Positions 43,776 through 55,360 of a DNA stretch of 64,000 nt are shown here, piece after piece. Source of the stretch: Ochotona curzoniae (Eukaryota > Chordata > Mammalia > Lagomorpha > Ochotonidae); the NCBI RefSeq assembly GCF_017591425.1, contig NW_024466004.1:36706501-36770500 (forward strand), read 5' to 3'. The notes below the pieces were generated by a model that was given only the letters and a program-made list of their open reading frames with translations, did no database searches and was not told where the DNA came from. Position numbers and translations under genes: made by a program. Numbering within the stretch: position 1 is the stretch's first letter; the number at the start of each line of letters is the position of its first letter.

Positions 43776-45289
43776 ATTTTTATGACTATCTCAAACTATT
43801 TTTCATAAGGAAAGAAGGGTTTTCAGTATTTAAAATTCTGCATATATACTCAAATTATTCATATTAGGCACCTAAAGTTCAAATCATTTGCAAAATTAAG
43901 TAAAGATTTCCTTTAGTAAAGCTATCTACATATTCACCGAGATATTATAAATTGGAATCTATTTATTCAAATTATACTTTACCTGCAAAATGTTTAAAGT
44001 TTTATCTTCTCTGGTATTGAAAATTCTAGTCATTTGAATGAGTTGTTAGCATATGGAGATACATGCTACACACAAACACAAATGCATACATGCCATGCAT
44101 TAATGTGGGCTAAATTAAAATAATTTATGAATAAACTTATAAATGATGTATTAAAAGATTTAAGATAGTTGCAAACCTTAATATGTTAAACTATTACATT
44201 TCTGGATAAAATAAAATTTTATTGTATCTTCTTCAATTCTGCTTTTCAATATTATTGTTTAGTCAATGAAACCAATGTGACTGTTATAAATGCTTAACTA
44301 TCAGTGAAAATTAAACTGAAAAACTCCATTAGATGAAATAATGAACAAGTAAACAAAATGTGAGATTTTCATTGTTAAATGTACCTAGTAGCTCCATTTT
44401 TACTATGCCTTACTTAGAAAAAGGTATTTTTAAAGTAATCTATCTCAGAATATGGTTCCAAAATGATTCTGAATGTATTGTTATGCACCTTGATTATAAA
44501 ATCCATAAGGCTTAAAATCATTAGGAAAGAATGTTCATGGAAACAGAATAAGATCTAAAACATACATGCAGCGAACCAACTACACCATATTCTCTTCAAT
44601 GAGGAATAATATTTTAGATACACATAATCTAAGGTAATAAGACTAATGTTTAATCCAAGTGCTAATAAAACCAGGCAGGTTATTTTTATAAAATGGTATA
44701 CTCCTTCCTGGTCTACTGTGATCACCATTTAAAGTTTCAATTTAGTTCTTCAGAATGCATTATTTTTCACTCATACATTCAATATAACATGAAGTAGTAG
44801 TAGATGAGTAGCAATTCCTTTGGCCTTTTCTCTCTCACCGTCTGAATAACTTCTACATTGGCTTATTTAAGCCTTAAACAGTTAAGAAAATCCAAGCAAT
44901 CCTGGAGTAGACTAATTTGAGGGTATCTGTAACTGTTTAAAAGACTTTGCTTGCTCTTTTCTTGGTCCGTGACCCAAACTATCCAATCATACCTTTTAAC
45001 GTAAGAACAGCTTCTGTAAAAGTAACCAAATTAACTTTTGTCTGGTTTTCCTCCTCATAAAACTAGGCATTATTCATGCTGATGACCTCATAGTCACAAT
45101 TATCATGACTTGACAACAGAATCATATTCCCTTATGAGCAAGGGCAAATTTCTTATTTTAACACTTATTTACGAATATAAAAGGTACATTACAGAAAGTT
45201 TTAAAATAGAATTAAAACTCTAATTCCCAAACAACTACCTCTCTGAAAATCACCTTTTATTCAAGAAGCTTCCACTCTTTGACTATTTA
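43776..45289. other. AT-rich intron, nothing recognised
   Basis: About 1.5 kb of AT-rich sequence without exon or recognisable repeat. Confidence 0.5.
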
Positions 45290-45625
45290 TTAATGATCTA
45301 TTTATTTGTTTTGAAGGCAGAGAGATAGGGGGAAGCAGAGGGTACAAGAGTGAGAGAGAAAGAGCTTCCACTCACTAGCTCACCCCATAAATGAACAGAA
45401 CAGCAAAGGTTTGGCCAGACTGACACCAGGAACCAGGAAGTTCTTCCAAGTGTCCTACGTGGTTGCAGGGACCCAAGGACTCAGGTTTTCTTCTGTTGCT
45501 TTCCAAGGCACACAAGTAGGAAGCTGGATAGGAAGTTCAGCAGCTGGGACACAAACTGGAGCCCAAATGGGATGCCAGCACCATAGGGTGGCAGTTTGAT
45601 TTTCTATGCTACAATCCTAGTCTAA
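45290..45625 (-). repeat. CSINE, minus, old
   Basis: The tail tgatctatttatttgttttg leads to agcttccactcactagctc, acacaagtaggaagctgg and gggacacaaactggagccc. The head lies at tatgctacaatcctag. Confidence 0.85.
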
Positions 45626-46039
45626 ATTCTTCTAATTTTACTGAAAAGTCTTCTAGCCATACTATTATGAAGCTTAAACAGCAAGTCAACAGCTCAAATT
45701 ATAACCAGTTCTTTGGGAGGTTGAATTATCCAGTTTACAGGCTAACAGCCAATTCTTTACAACATCTCCCTAGCATTATTCTAACTCTATTTAGTGCTTC
45801 AAAACTTTGCTTCCTTCTTCCTACGTGTCGGAATAGAGCTAGGATACAAAATGACTGTCCATTGATAAATAAACCATCTTATAAATAAAGCACATTAACC
45901 TAAAAATTATAAAACTAAGGTTATATAGAATGATGCTATGTATTATTTTTATTAATGTTACCTTAAAACAAGAACTGAAACAAAAAAACCCACACCATTT
46001 ATACAAAAATATTAATGAAAATTTACCCTTGACACATAC

Positions 46040-46141
46040 CTGTCTCTCCAAATCCTGAATTTTTTTGGCCTCTGCTCTATCTTTTAAACGCATCTTCTGC
46101 TGGATGGATGGATTCCCAGATTCAGCTTTTACCTTCTCAAT
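46040..46141 (-). CDS. CEP162: CEP162 exon (IEKVKAESGNPSIQQKMRLKD)
   Basis: This 102-nt exon holds 34 whole codons, with acceptor TTACTGGCAG and donor CAG|GTATGT. It encodes IEKVKAESGNPSIQQKMRLK followed by DRAEAKKIQDLERQ. The ESGNPSI stretch is a short break in the helix. The exon joins in phase on both sides. Confidence 0.96.
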
Positions 46142-46189
46142 CTGCCAGTAAAGAAGATATTATGAAGCATATTAAAAAAAAAAGGCAAG

Positions 46190-46450
46190 GGGACAAATAT
46201 TTGGTGTAGTATTTACAATGCTGCTTGTGAGGCCCACATCCCAGAGTAGACTTCCTGGGTTTGATTCCCAGTGCCACTTAGGGTATAGGGTATAACACAC
46301 ACTCTGCTAGGGACAACAGCTCAATGCTTGGGTCCTTGTCATCCTTGAGGTAGACCCACAATGAATTTCAGCCTCCTGGCTCCAGCCTAGATGTTGTGTA
46401 CACCCGGGGAATGAACCAGTAGATGCAAGGTTCTCTCTGCCTTTCAAACA
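46190..46450 (+). repeat. CSINE, plus, very old
   Basis: The head-like ttggtgtagtatttacaatg and B-box-like ggtttgattcccagtgcc are present, as are ccggggaatgaaccagtag and a tctgcctttcaaacag ending. The middle is shortened. Confidence 0.7.
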
Positions 46451-46544
46451 GTAGTTACATATTTTTCCCTTCAAAAATACACATGCAAGAAGAAAACACT
46501 GGGGGCGGGGGAGTAGCAGGGGAGTATAACATTGTTCTGTCTTT

Positions 46545-47090
46545 CACCTGCTCACTCACTCATTCATTCCTCAGTGAGCACTGACTACACTCATCTGAAA
46601 TTTCAGTCACTCCTTAGGATTGGTCTGCAGCTGGAGAAATGGAGTGCAGACAGGATGAGGTACTGCTCTGATGCTATTTATGTTCCAAAGGAGGGAGACA
46701 GTTGATTCATTAGTCAATTCTAAGAGAAACAAGTGATATGAAGAAAGTAAGACCAAGTGAAGGAATACATACAGTCAGAATGGGTGGGAAGGGCTGCAAC
46801 ATTAGATACGAGAGTCAGGAAAGGTCTTTCCATGGAGCAGAGATTTGAGCTGCTAATTGAATGAGAAGTAGTGAGACATGGGAAGAACTGAGTCCAGAGT
46901 ACTTGGAGCTACAGGATTAAGAGGAATGAAATGGGTAAGCTTGTCAATCACCAGGAGCTCTGGTGTGGCTGGAGAAGAGTGACTCGGGGTAGTGTAGGGT
47001 GGTTCTACCTAGATGGAGCTGAAGAGGCAACCGGGGCAGACTACCTTAGGACTTCCTGGAGAGTAAGGAGCCTACTTTTATTCTAAAATA
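46545..47090 (+). repeat. Ancient LINE2-like remnant
   Basis: Features in order are cactcattcattcctcagtg, agggagacagttgattcatt, tcaggaaaggtctttccatg, gagcagagatttgagctgc and ggtgtggctggagaagagtg. This is the familiar L2-type sequence also seen, more diverged, at 38.7 kb. Confidence 0.55.
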
Positions 47091-47237
47091 GATGACATAA
47101 CTAAATGCAGACCAAGATCACAGTTATTTTCATTAACAGTATTAAGAGTAATGATGTAATGGCCCTAGGTTATGGAGAACTGACATTCAGAACGAAAGCA
47201 TTCATCTACAGAAAAGCACTGTGAAATGGTTTAGTAC

Positions 47238-47401
47238 CTCGAGTTTGAGCTTCTCAATTTCTTCATTTGCTTCTTTAAGCCGAACAGCATCTCTATCCAG
47301 AAGTTCCTGATTTTCAGCATACCACTGTAATCTTTTTTGCAGGCGACTCATTTCTTGTTTATGTGTTTCTTCTAAAATTTTTATTTCATATAATTTTTCA
47401 C
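47238..47401 (-). CDS. CEP162: CEP162 coiled-coil exon (GEKLYEIKILEETHKQE)
   Basis: This 164-nt exon starts with two bases of a split glycine codon and continues EKLYEIKILEETHKQEMSRL, QKRLQWYAENQELLDRDAV and RLKEANEEIEKLKLE. It ends in phase 0 with donor GAG|GTACTA. The QWYAENQELLD segment is a conserved landmark of CEP162 as I remember it. The heptad pattern is otherwise continuous. Confidence 0.96.
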
Positions 47402-48567
47402 CTATGAAATACAGTAATTTGATAACATGACTGTACTTTTTGAAAATATGGAAATGAATTACAGTGTTCTAATGAGAAATTAAAAAATCACGAATGAAGA
47501 CATTATGAAAAAAGAAGAGGCATAAAAACAAATGGTGCTGCAACACAGCATCTAGTATATAATTATTAGTACAGAGAAACAAGACGCAGTGCTCTTAATT
47601 GAAATCTTAAACTGGGTACAAGATTGGTCATGCAAAAATTTGTGATGGATTAGTTGTTTCCCTAGATACTTCTATTATGGAAGTAAAGTTGCTTCCATAG
47701 GAAAAATAAATGTTGTTGGGAACAGGAGAAAAAAAAATGCCTACAATTGTATTAAACCATGGCAGACATTCAGGAATATGAACCATGTATTATTTGGTTT
47801 ACCACAACAGACTTATAAAATGGGCATTAGTATTACTGTAGTTTACAGAGGAGGAAAGTAGATGTCATTTCTTGCCAACAGGTAAGAATATCCTTATTTA
47901 TAGAGGTCTTACCCTGAAGCTTGCAATACTGTGGAGGAAAGATCATTACCTTGGTTAACAAGGGCTGCTGCCTGCGTTTCTACCTGCATCCTCATGTCAT
48001 AAATTCCAGCCTACAAGTACATGGGACACTGCGCTCAGGAGGTGCAGCTGAGCAGCATCCCCTACTCCTCCACTTTCAAATCTTACTGTCAAGACCCAGC
48101 TCATGAATACTTCTGTTTGTTTATAATATTTCTTGAAGTTTTCTGAATTCTTAACCTCTTTTGTTTTTCAAGAGGATCATGCACTGTTTATCTCTGCATT
48201 CTAGTAAAAGCACAATGCAGTTATCATTCATTTGAGAAACACTGAAAAGCTTACATTTCAGATTCAGGGGGTTAAAAAAGACAAAGTTTGCCCTTAGTTC
48301 ACAGTCTAGTTAAGATGACAGAGAAATAACTAAACAGAAAATGCTATGAATTTAATATAATTCTTGATTTCTTTGATTGCAATGATTGCTATTAAAAGTA
48401 ATCAAATGCATCTTTTTAAAAATAACTAATTAAAAATGTTTCTACAATTGCCACACAATTCAAGAGACAGCATCTTGATTATACCATTCTATTTCTATTA
48501 CTTAGGATCCAAAACTACAACAAGGTCTATCCATGCAAAGGTACAGTGTTGAAGCTTAATGTTTTAC
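47402..48567. other. Intron with weak MIR/L2 remnants
   Basis: At about 47,800-47,870 (ataaaatgggcattagtatt, gtttacagaggaggaaag) a MIR core is likely. Text at 48,000-48,130 has an L2 3' flavour. Neither is strong. Confidence 0.4.
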
Positions 48568-48694
48568 CTGTCGCATAAGCTATCTGATCTTTGGCTTGGT
48601 CTCTCTCCCTCTTCATTTTCTCCAAGTCTACTTCAAGAGCTTGTTTGTCTTGCTTCAGTCTTTTGATGTCCTCCAATAAGTTGTTTTTTTCTTT
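48568..48694 (-). CDS. CEP162: CEP162 coiled-coil exon (KEKNNLLEDIKRLKQ)
   Basis: This 127-nt exon (acceptor ATGTCAAG, donor ACAG|GTAAAA) encodes KEKNNLLEDIKRLKQDKQAL, EVDLEKMKRERDQAKDQ and IAYAT plus one base. It is a typical highly charged coiled coil. The trailing G completes a glycine codon in the next exon. The acceptor polypyrimidine tract is short but contains TTTCTATATTTCTTTG. Confidence 0.95.
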
Positions 48695-48779
48695 CTTGAC
48701 ATTCAAAGAAATATAGAAACAGGTCATTCTCAACCACAATAAATTATGGTATGATCTCTCTGTTGCCCATGCCATAAGT

Positions 48780-49530
48780 ACTGCTGTGAAATAGTTTTCC
48801 TAACTCTTAGGTGTAATTTTATTATTACCATCTACTCCACCCTAGCTTATTAGAAGCAGTCCTAATACTCTTAGCATAGCATTAAAAACTTTCCTATCAA
48901 TTGCTCTAATTGGTTATATTAAAGACTCACTAATTCTCTGGCTGGATTGATGCAATAACCTCCTACTAGTCTCATTCTCCCATTGTAAACCTCTATGGAT
49001 TATTCTCTTCTCAAAAAGGAACTGTTAGCTAGAGGAACCACTGCAAGGGGTTAGTTAATACCACTCTTTTGTATGAAAGTCTGGGAGTTCCTTCCCATAG
49101 ATATAGCCAAATCCTTACCACGATCCTCTAGTTCGCATAACCCAGCCTTGCCAACCACTGACGTCACCTACATTAAATCTTTGCCTCTCATTCTATTCAA
49201 CCAGAGATGCTCTTGTACTTCTCTGAGCACTGAGCACACTCCCACCTCCAGAGGTTTATACCACTGTCTCCTTTACTTGCATGTCTCTGTCCCCATGCAG
49301 CCCAGTAGTTAGCTTCTTCACATCACCAGATCAGGAAACTTATACAGAATTTTCTTTTTCATAATACACATCTCCAGGAACTTTAAAAAAAGTCCTTCAT
49401 ACTATTAATTTTAAAACAGAAATTTAGTTTAGCTGCAACATAAAAAAATGCTTAAACATAAAAACAATGAATTTTCAATATGCCCTATATTCCATACAAC
49501 TTCCAATAGCCTGAAGTGCTATGTATCATT
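48780..49530. other. Intron, possible old L2 pieces
   Basis: Sequence near 49,085-49,320 (agccaaatccttaccacgat, gttcgcataacccagcc, cctttacttgcatgtctctg) resembles L2 3' regions on the plus strand. There is no coding exon: the flanking exons join directly. Confidence 0.35.
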
Positions 49531-49533
49531 TTT

Positions 49534-49625
49534 TAAGATTTATTTATTTTTATTGGAAAGGTATATATACCTTAACAGTGTGTGTGTGCATATATATGCA
49601 TACATACATAAATATATAGACACAC

Positions 49626-49671
<46 letters not shown>

Positions 49672-49933
49672 GATACAGATAGAGAAAAATCTTCTGTCCA
49701 CAAGTGGCTCTGCAAAGGCTGGAGCTAAGTCCATACAAAGCCAGGAGTCAGGAGCTTCCTACTTCTTTGTCAAGTTAGTGCAAGGCCCCAAGGCTTTGGG
49801 CCATCCTCTACTGCTTTCCCAGACCACAAGTAGGGAGCTGGATGGGAAGTGGAAGGGACATGAACTGGCGTCTATATGGGATCCTGGTGCATGAAGGTGA
49901 GGATTTAGCCACTAAGTTACTGCGCTCGGCCCA
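49534..49933 (-). repeat. CSINE with expanded (TA)n(GA)n
   Basis: The minus copy includes tttttaagatttatttattt and ttattggaaaggtatatata, then an inserted microsatellite (49,570-49,672). The body resumes at agaaaaatcttctgtccac through to head ttactgcgctcggccc. Imperfect flanking repeats, tatgtatcattttt and tatgtaccattctttt, mark the target. It is about 65 bp longer than normal because of the microsatellite. Confidence 0.92.
49625..49668 (+). repeat. (CA/TA)n-(GA)n microsatellite
   Basis: cacacatatatatatatata runs into a pure GA stretch, replacing the CT-rich stretch of the host SINE. Confidence 0.9.
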
Positions 49934-50261
49934 TGTTATGTACCATTCTTTTGCTTGACAAAAATGCTTATCCATCAAAGTTTAGTTCAACTTAAACTCA
50001 AGTATTCTTGGTAACTTTGGCACTCCTACAAACTATTACTGCCTTCATACCCTGTATCACATGATATTGATTTGTGAAAAGACTTCTTTCATTATACAGA
50101 GCTCTATTTAGGGAAAGACTGATTTATTACTATCTGTTTTTGGCATTGAGTACATGGCCTGAACTCAACAGACCGACGCTGAATGCCTAATTGCCGAAGA
50201 AAATCTTGAACTTGCTGGCAGTACAGCGGGCAGAGTTGAATTTCAAGATAACCAATTTTTT

Positions 50262-50445
50262 TTGAACATCCTAATTTTTTTTTGAATTTTGAATTTTATG
50301 GTACAATTCTACAGAGTCTAGGATTCCCCAATCCCCAAGCTCCCACTTCTTGACTGATGTTCCCAATGTATACATATTGTTACAACAGTATTGTCCTAAA
50401 ACAAAACAAAACAAAACAAAAAAAACCCAAAAAACAGTATAGTCC
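50262..50445 (-). mobile_element. LINE 3'-end fragment, minus
   Basis: The plus-strand text ttttgaattttatggtacaa, ttctacagagtctaggattc and cccaatccccaagctcccac is the reverse complement, with changes, of the 36.1-kb fragment end. A caaaa-type repeat at 50,397-50,430 adjoins it. Confidence 0.5.
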
Positions 50446-51039
50446 TTCATAAGGGGTTATAATTCATCAGTGTTATTTAAGTGACCAATTTTTATAAATT
50501 CTATTAAGCATATTACCATATCTTAAAATTTAAAATTCAATTTAAAAAAGACAACAAGTGCATGCATAGAGTATGGTATAATCTTGGATTTTAGCTGCAC
50601 CACGTTTTCAGCTGAATTGCATTGCTTAATCTTCTGTGTGACCAGAAGGTGTCTTTTCAGGAAAGCACTGATCTTCAAATTTTTGAATATTCAATATCTT
50701 TCTGCAGATACCTTCTATTTAATAAGTTCATTCAATTTAGAAATGTGCTCCAGGAGTGTCTGCTTTGATGAAATACAGAACTGTAGAATTCAACGGAACT
50801 TTACTATACTTCATTTTACCCAAAAGACTGAGCAGTGACAGAATTCAATGTACTTTAAGTAACTTTAGTTCTGTCATGTCCACTGTAGGACTTGGACAGA
50901 GACAGCCCACTTTCAAGAAAGCCACTGTGTTTCATCAGTTCTGAGGGGCACAGGGCTTTGGACAGGCACATACTTTCCCTCATTTAAGTCACTGAGTAGC
51001 TGTAGTGACATTGAAAGGGAACTTGGCCTGCCTCTGACC

Positions 51040-51450
51040 TTATCACCCACCTCTGCTGTCCTCATCCAGTTCAGACTCCAGGCCATCTAGAAGGTAACAA
51101 GAGCCTATCTGACTCAGGGATTTTGCATCTGCTCTTCCCTCTGGCTTGAAGACTCAATCCGGGTACAGTTGGCTGCTGCTTCTCTTTAGCCTTCAACTCT
51201 GAGTTTTTCTTGTCCACACTTGCTGCCTTACCTCTACTTCACTGCCTGGTACTCTGCATTGATTTTCTGCAAAGCATTTACTTCTATCTGCAATGAGTTA
51301 TTTATATTTTGACTGTCTTTCCCACTGGAATTTCTGTTCTGAACAAATGAGATCTGTTTTGTTTACTTTCTGTATTTCAATACTAGGTGAGTGCCCGGCA
51401 CGTGACAGGTACCCACCAGAAGCTGACTGAATGAATAAATGTTGTTTTCA
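51040..51450 (+). repeat. LINE2 3' end
   Basis: Features in order are ttttgcatctgctcttccc, tgactgtctttcccactgg, tctgttttgtttactttctg, gtgcccggcacgtgacagg and tgaatgaataaatg. This closely follows the L2 3' terminus, including its TGAATGAATAAATG ending. Confidence 0.75.
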
Positions 51451-51602
51451 GCTGTCTGGCATACTACAAGGAAAGGCATCAGCACCTCAGCTTTTATTAT
51501 GCTTCTAGCCACACTTTATAAAGAATTGGCCGATATTTTAAGAATACACTGGTATTAATTTTTAAGGTATAAATTGCACAAACATACTTGCTTTGATTGT
51601 TA

Positions 51603-51765
51603 TTAAAGATTTATTCTGTTTTTTTTTTTAAGTTATTATCATCTGAGAGGCAGAGAAGCACAGCTCCCAACCTCTGGAGCACAATGCCTAGTTTGCTGGG
51701 CTGAGACTTCAGATTCTCTTATGGGATGCAGGTGTCCCCAACAGTGGCTTAACCTGCTGCATCAG
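51603..51765 (-). repeat. CSINE fragment
   Basis: The reverse tail aaagatttattctgttttt is joined to the head half (cttatgggatgcaggtgtcc, gtggcttaacctgctgcat). The middle is lost. Confidence 0.65.
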
Positions 51766-51814
51766 TGTAGCATCATCTGTACTTCAAATCATCTAAATTC
51801 AAAAACCAAAATCA

Positions 51815-52147
51815 GGGCCTGGCGGCGTGGCCTAGCGGCTTAAGTCCTCACCTTGAATGCCCTGGGATCCCATATGGGCGCCGGTTCTAATCCCGGCAGC
51901 TACACTTCCCATCCAGCTCCCTGCTTGTGGCCCGGGAAAGCAGTCGAGGACAGCCCAAAGCCTTGGGACCCTGCACCCGTGTGGGAGACCCGGAGGAGGC
52001 TCCTGGCTTCGGATCAGCATAGCATCGGCCGTTGCGCTCACTTGGGGAGTGAATCATTGGACGGAAGATCTTCCTCTCTGTCTCTCCTCTTCTCTGTATA
52101 TCTGATTTTCCAATAAATAAATAAATAAATAAATCTTTAAAAAAAAC
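51815..52147 (+). repeat. CSINE, young full copy with TSD
   Basis: It is flanked by accaaaatca (51,805-51,814 and 52,148-52,157). The A box tggcctagcggcttaagtcc and B box cggttctaatcccggcagc are near-intact. The body has cggatcagcatagcatcggc and the end is tgtatatctgattttccaat with an (AAAT)n tail. Along with the 19.5- and 29.1-kb copies it best shows the pika-type ending. Confidence 0.97.
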
Positions 52148-52347
52148 ACCAAAATCAATAACAAGTATGCTTATAATACATTTTCAATATCTGTGCACAA
52201 AAAATTCACCTTTTTTGATTATTAACGCTTTCCATTATTTAAAATTTTTTTCTTTCAAGGAAATCTGCCTTTGATGGCTTCACTATGGGCCAAGATGTAT
52301 ATTTTCACTTAAATTTTCAACAAGACTCATAGTACTTTTTTTCTCTA

Positions 52348-52630
52348 AGAGATTTTATTTATTTCAAAGAGTTCCACCAGAGCTCCAGAGGGAGAACAGG
52401 GAGATCTTCCATCTGCTGGTTCCTTCCTTAGACGGCTGCAATGGCCAAGGCTGGGCCACGTCAAAGCCAGGAACCAGGAACTTGACCCAGGTCTCCCATG
52501 TAGGTGCAGGGGTCCAAGAACTTGGACCATACTTGGTTACTTTTCCCAGGATAAAGAGCAGCCTTGATGCAAATGTGCACCTAGATGGTATGCCAGTGTC
52601 GCAGATACAGCTTAACTTGTCATTCCACAC
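52348..52630 (-). repeat. CSINE, minus, old
   Basis: The tail agattttatttatttcaaag leads to agatcttccatctgctgg and tctcccatgtaggtgcagg. The head is at gatacagcttaacttgtc. Confidence 0.85.
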
Positions 52631-52744
52631 AGAAGGCCCTTCCTTATGCTTCTTAATTTAAGAACTCATCGCTTTTATCACTTGTAGATATTATCAGCGA
52701 TTACTATAAAAATATTAAAAATATATATATCTATATATGTTTAA

Positions 52745-53022
52745 AAAACAAGGAGCAGGAATGTGGCTTAGCAATCAAGATACCACTTGGGACAACCACA
52801 TTCCATATGGGAGTGTCTGGTGTGGGCTCTGCTTCTGATGCCAACTCCTGCTAATGTGCACCTGGGAGGAACAAAGGTGGCTCGAGTACCAGGGTCCACA
52901 AAATCCACATGGGAGACCGGGACTAAGTTCTTGGCCCTTGGCTTTGGCATGGGCTGTTGTGGCATTTGGAGAATGAATCAGCAGATAGAAGCCCTTCGTT
53001 TCACAAAACTGAACACATTTTA
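52745..53022 (+). repeat. CSINE, plus, old
   Basis: The head is aaggagcaggaatgtggctt. The body has ctcctgctaatgtgcacctg and agaatgaatcagcagatag, with a degraded end. The B box is mostly lost. Confidence 0.8.
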
Positions 53023-53295
53023 AAGCATTTCATATTTCCTGTTTCTAATATTATTTCAATTCTGAGGTTTTTTTTTTTCTGTGTTTAATCCAAGTTCTTA
53101 TTAAGTGGCTCCATATGAAAAATACCTGATAAGAGGACGGATAATGTAAATAGGATCTCATCTAAAACAAACATTATATTGTCTTTTCTATATTAAGGTT
53201 ACATGTATCTAAATGTCAATCTTCGAAAAATTTTAAGTTTTAAATGATGCAAAATTTATATGCAGTTTTCACTGACTCATATTTTTGCAAAACAG

Positions 53296-53615
53296 ACTTT
53301 AAAAAATAGATTTATTTATTTATTTGAAAAGCAATTGTATAGAGAGAGAAGGAGAGAGAAATCTCCATCTACTGGTTCACACTGCAAAAGGCCACAGTGG
53401 TCGGTAGGGGGCTGGGTAGGCTGAAACCAGGAGATTCTTCCAGGTCTCCCATGTAGGTGTAGGAACCCAAGCACTTGAGCCATCCTGTGATGCTTTCCAG
53501 GCACAGAAGAAGTGAATAAGATGGAAAGTGGAATGATGGGACAAAAACTAGCACCCATGCAAGATGCCAGTATCATAGGCAATGGCTTAACCTGCTAAGC
53601 CACAATGTCAACCCT
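53296..53615 (-). repeat. CSINE, minus
   Basis: The tail ttaaaaaatagatttattta leads to aatctccatctactggttc and aggtctcccatgtaggtg. The head is gctaagccacaatgtcaacc. Confidence 0.87.
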
Positions 53616-53689
53616 AGACTTTTCACACCTACTGAGTTTTTAAATAATTTTCACTATCCCCAATAGTCAAAATCCTTATGCAACATGCA

Positions 53690-53957
53690 GGCATTTGGCC
53701 AAGCACTGAAGATGATGGGTCCCACATCTGAGTGTGTGGGTTCACATCTGGCTCCAGCTCCTGATTCTAATTTCCTGCTCATGCAGTGCTGGGACTGCTT
53801 CCCTGGGTGAAGGCTGCAGAAGATGGGCCTCTGCTATTCCTCCAGAGTATGTAGATGGCATTCTTGGCCCCTAAGTTTGGTAGTTGTGGGCAGTTAGGTG
53901 GAAGAGCCAGTAATAGGATTGCTGTCTGTCTGTTTCTCAAATAACGACAATAAATAA
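53690..53957 (+). repeat. CSINE, plus, very old
   Basis: The head-like aggcatttggccaagcactg is followed by gtgtgggttcacatctggc (B box) and gactgcttccctgggtgaag. The tail is tctcaaataacgacaataaa. Confidence 0.72.
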
Positions 53958-54039
53958 TTCCATAGGGGCCACTGCGGCACATGCCACATGCGGCATGTAC
54001 AACTGTGGAAAGTAGTGCATATCAATAAAAAAATCTGTT

Positions 54040-54367
54040 TTAGGGACCCACACCATGGCATAGCGGGCTAAACTTCTACCCATGGCACTGGCATCCTATA
54101 TAGGGTCTCGTTATAGTCCTAGCTGCTCCACTTTCAATCCAGCTCCTTGCTTAAGGCCTGAAAAGATAGCATAATGTCCAAGCCATTGTGCCCCAGTACC
54201 CACGTGGGATTTGTGGAAGAAATCCCTGGCTCCCAGCTTCAGACCTGTCCAGCTCTGGCTGTTGTGGCTAACTGCAGAGTAACCAGCACATGGAAATCCT
54301 TCTCCGTCTCTCTTCCTCCCTTCTTCTGTCTTTCTATGGTGCTGACTTTGAAGTAAAACAAATCTTA
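54040..54367 (+). repeat. CSINE next to CEP162 splice donor
   Basis: Head gacccacaccatggcatagc, then caatccagctccttgcttaa, agtacccacgtgggatttgt and a gagtaaccagcacatgg-type block. The tail is tttgaagtaaaacaaatctt. It lies antisense to CEP162, with its tail 18-20 bp inside the intron from the donor at 54,385. Confidence 0.9.
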
Positions 54368-54385
54368 ATTCCTTAGGCAACTTAC

Positions 54386-54491
54386 CTGTGTCATCCGCAG
54401 TTCTCCTAATAGATCGGTAAAGTTCTGGTTTCTTGTGGGCTCAGAATCTTCAGCTGCTTGAGATAAGAAACGACTTTTGTGCATCTGTTCT
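54386..54491 (-). CDS. CEP162: CEP162 coiled-coil exon (EQMHKSRFLSQ)
   Basis: This 106-nt exon completes a split lysine codon and then encodes EQMHKSRFLSQAAEDSEPTR and NQNFTDLLGELRMTQ. It ends in phase 0 with donor CAG|GTAAGT; the acceptor is ATACAATAG. A CSINE lies immediately inside the downstream intron, its tail ending only about 18 nt past the donor (see findings). The SEPTRNQNF stretch breaks the heptads, so this part is a hinge between two helical segments. Confidence 0.95.
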
Positions 54492-55247
54492 CTATTGTAT
54501 TTTAAAAATAAAAAGGGTTATTTTTTAGAGACGAATTCCTGTCAATGCAAAATACTTAGTCCTTAAAAATTAAAAGTAACAAATGTCGAAGAAAATGAGT
54601 TACTTAAGACAGACGTTAATGCAAAGATTAAAATACTAATAACAGTACACTGCAAGCAAAATGGGATATTTAAGAAAACGAAACTCTAAGATAACAGGTT
54701 TACTTATAATACAGAAATACTTCTTTGCAATTCTAAGATATCAAATGTGCCCGCAAAGATGTGCTGCATTTCTTCTGTGGTGGTACAATAACATGTTTAC
54801 ATTTACATAAAAAATGCCCTCTGGTTGCCAACTGTGTAGCTGCTAGCTTTGCAAGCCATAGGGTATGCATTTTTCTATTTTCCATGAAATACAAGTATGA
54901 ACTATCTGCAGTCCTGACTCTCCTATCCTAGGTTATGTGACAGCAAAGAGAAAAAAAGCATGTAATAAGTATGGTAAAAATCACAACATGCATGGTTAAA
55001 GAAACTTCTTCTGAAAGCAATCCTATCTAAGTGATTAGCAGTTATATGAAATGATGTACAAATAATAATTTCTAATATATATAATTATATATATTATTAA
55101 ACTGAAAATCAATGTACAAATGAAAATAATTGAAAAAAAAGCAAATTTATTATTTCTCACAAAAAAATAAACATACTATTAATAACATAATAAAGTGCTT
55201 AGAAGATATCCAAGTATATTTGATATTAGAATTTCAAAAGAACTTAC
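54492..55247. other. Intron, AT-rich, nothing recognised
   Basis: Contains a TA-rich stretch near 55,070-55,100 (taatatatataattatata). No exon. Confidence 0.5.
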
Positions 55248-55360
55248 TTTAGAGATGCTAACTCACTGAATAAACTTTGGTTTTCCTTAAACATTCGCTC
55301 CTCATTTTTCTTGTTTTGTTCTTGGAGACTTTTCACTTGATTGTACAATCTTTCATTTTC
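55248..55360 (-). CDS. CEP162: CEP162 coiled-coil exon (ENERLYNQVK)
   Basis: This 113-nt exon encodes ENERLYNQVKSLQEQNKKNE and ERMFKENQSLFSELASL plus two bases of a lysine codon. The acceptor is TTTTTAAAG and the donor is CTAAA|GTAAGT. The sequence is Glu/Lys/Asn-rich with regular hydrophobic spacing, as expected for a coiled coil. It joins in phase to the exon at 54,491. Confidence 0.96.

Noticed and set aside
46141..48694. CRISPR arrays, operons or bacterial features
   Set aside because: Introns, SINEs and vertebrate splice sites across the window rule out a prokaryotic reading; no spaced direct-repeat array was seen.
49448..49894. 148-codon plus ORF with HIYIYRERERER
   Set aside because: It is a translation of the TA/GA microsatellite and the SINE around it.
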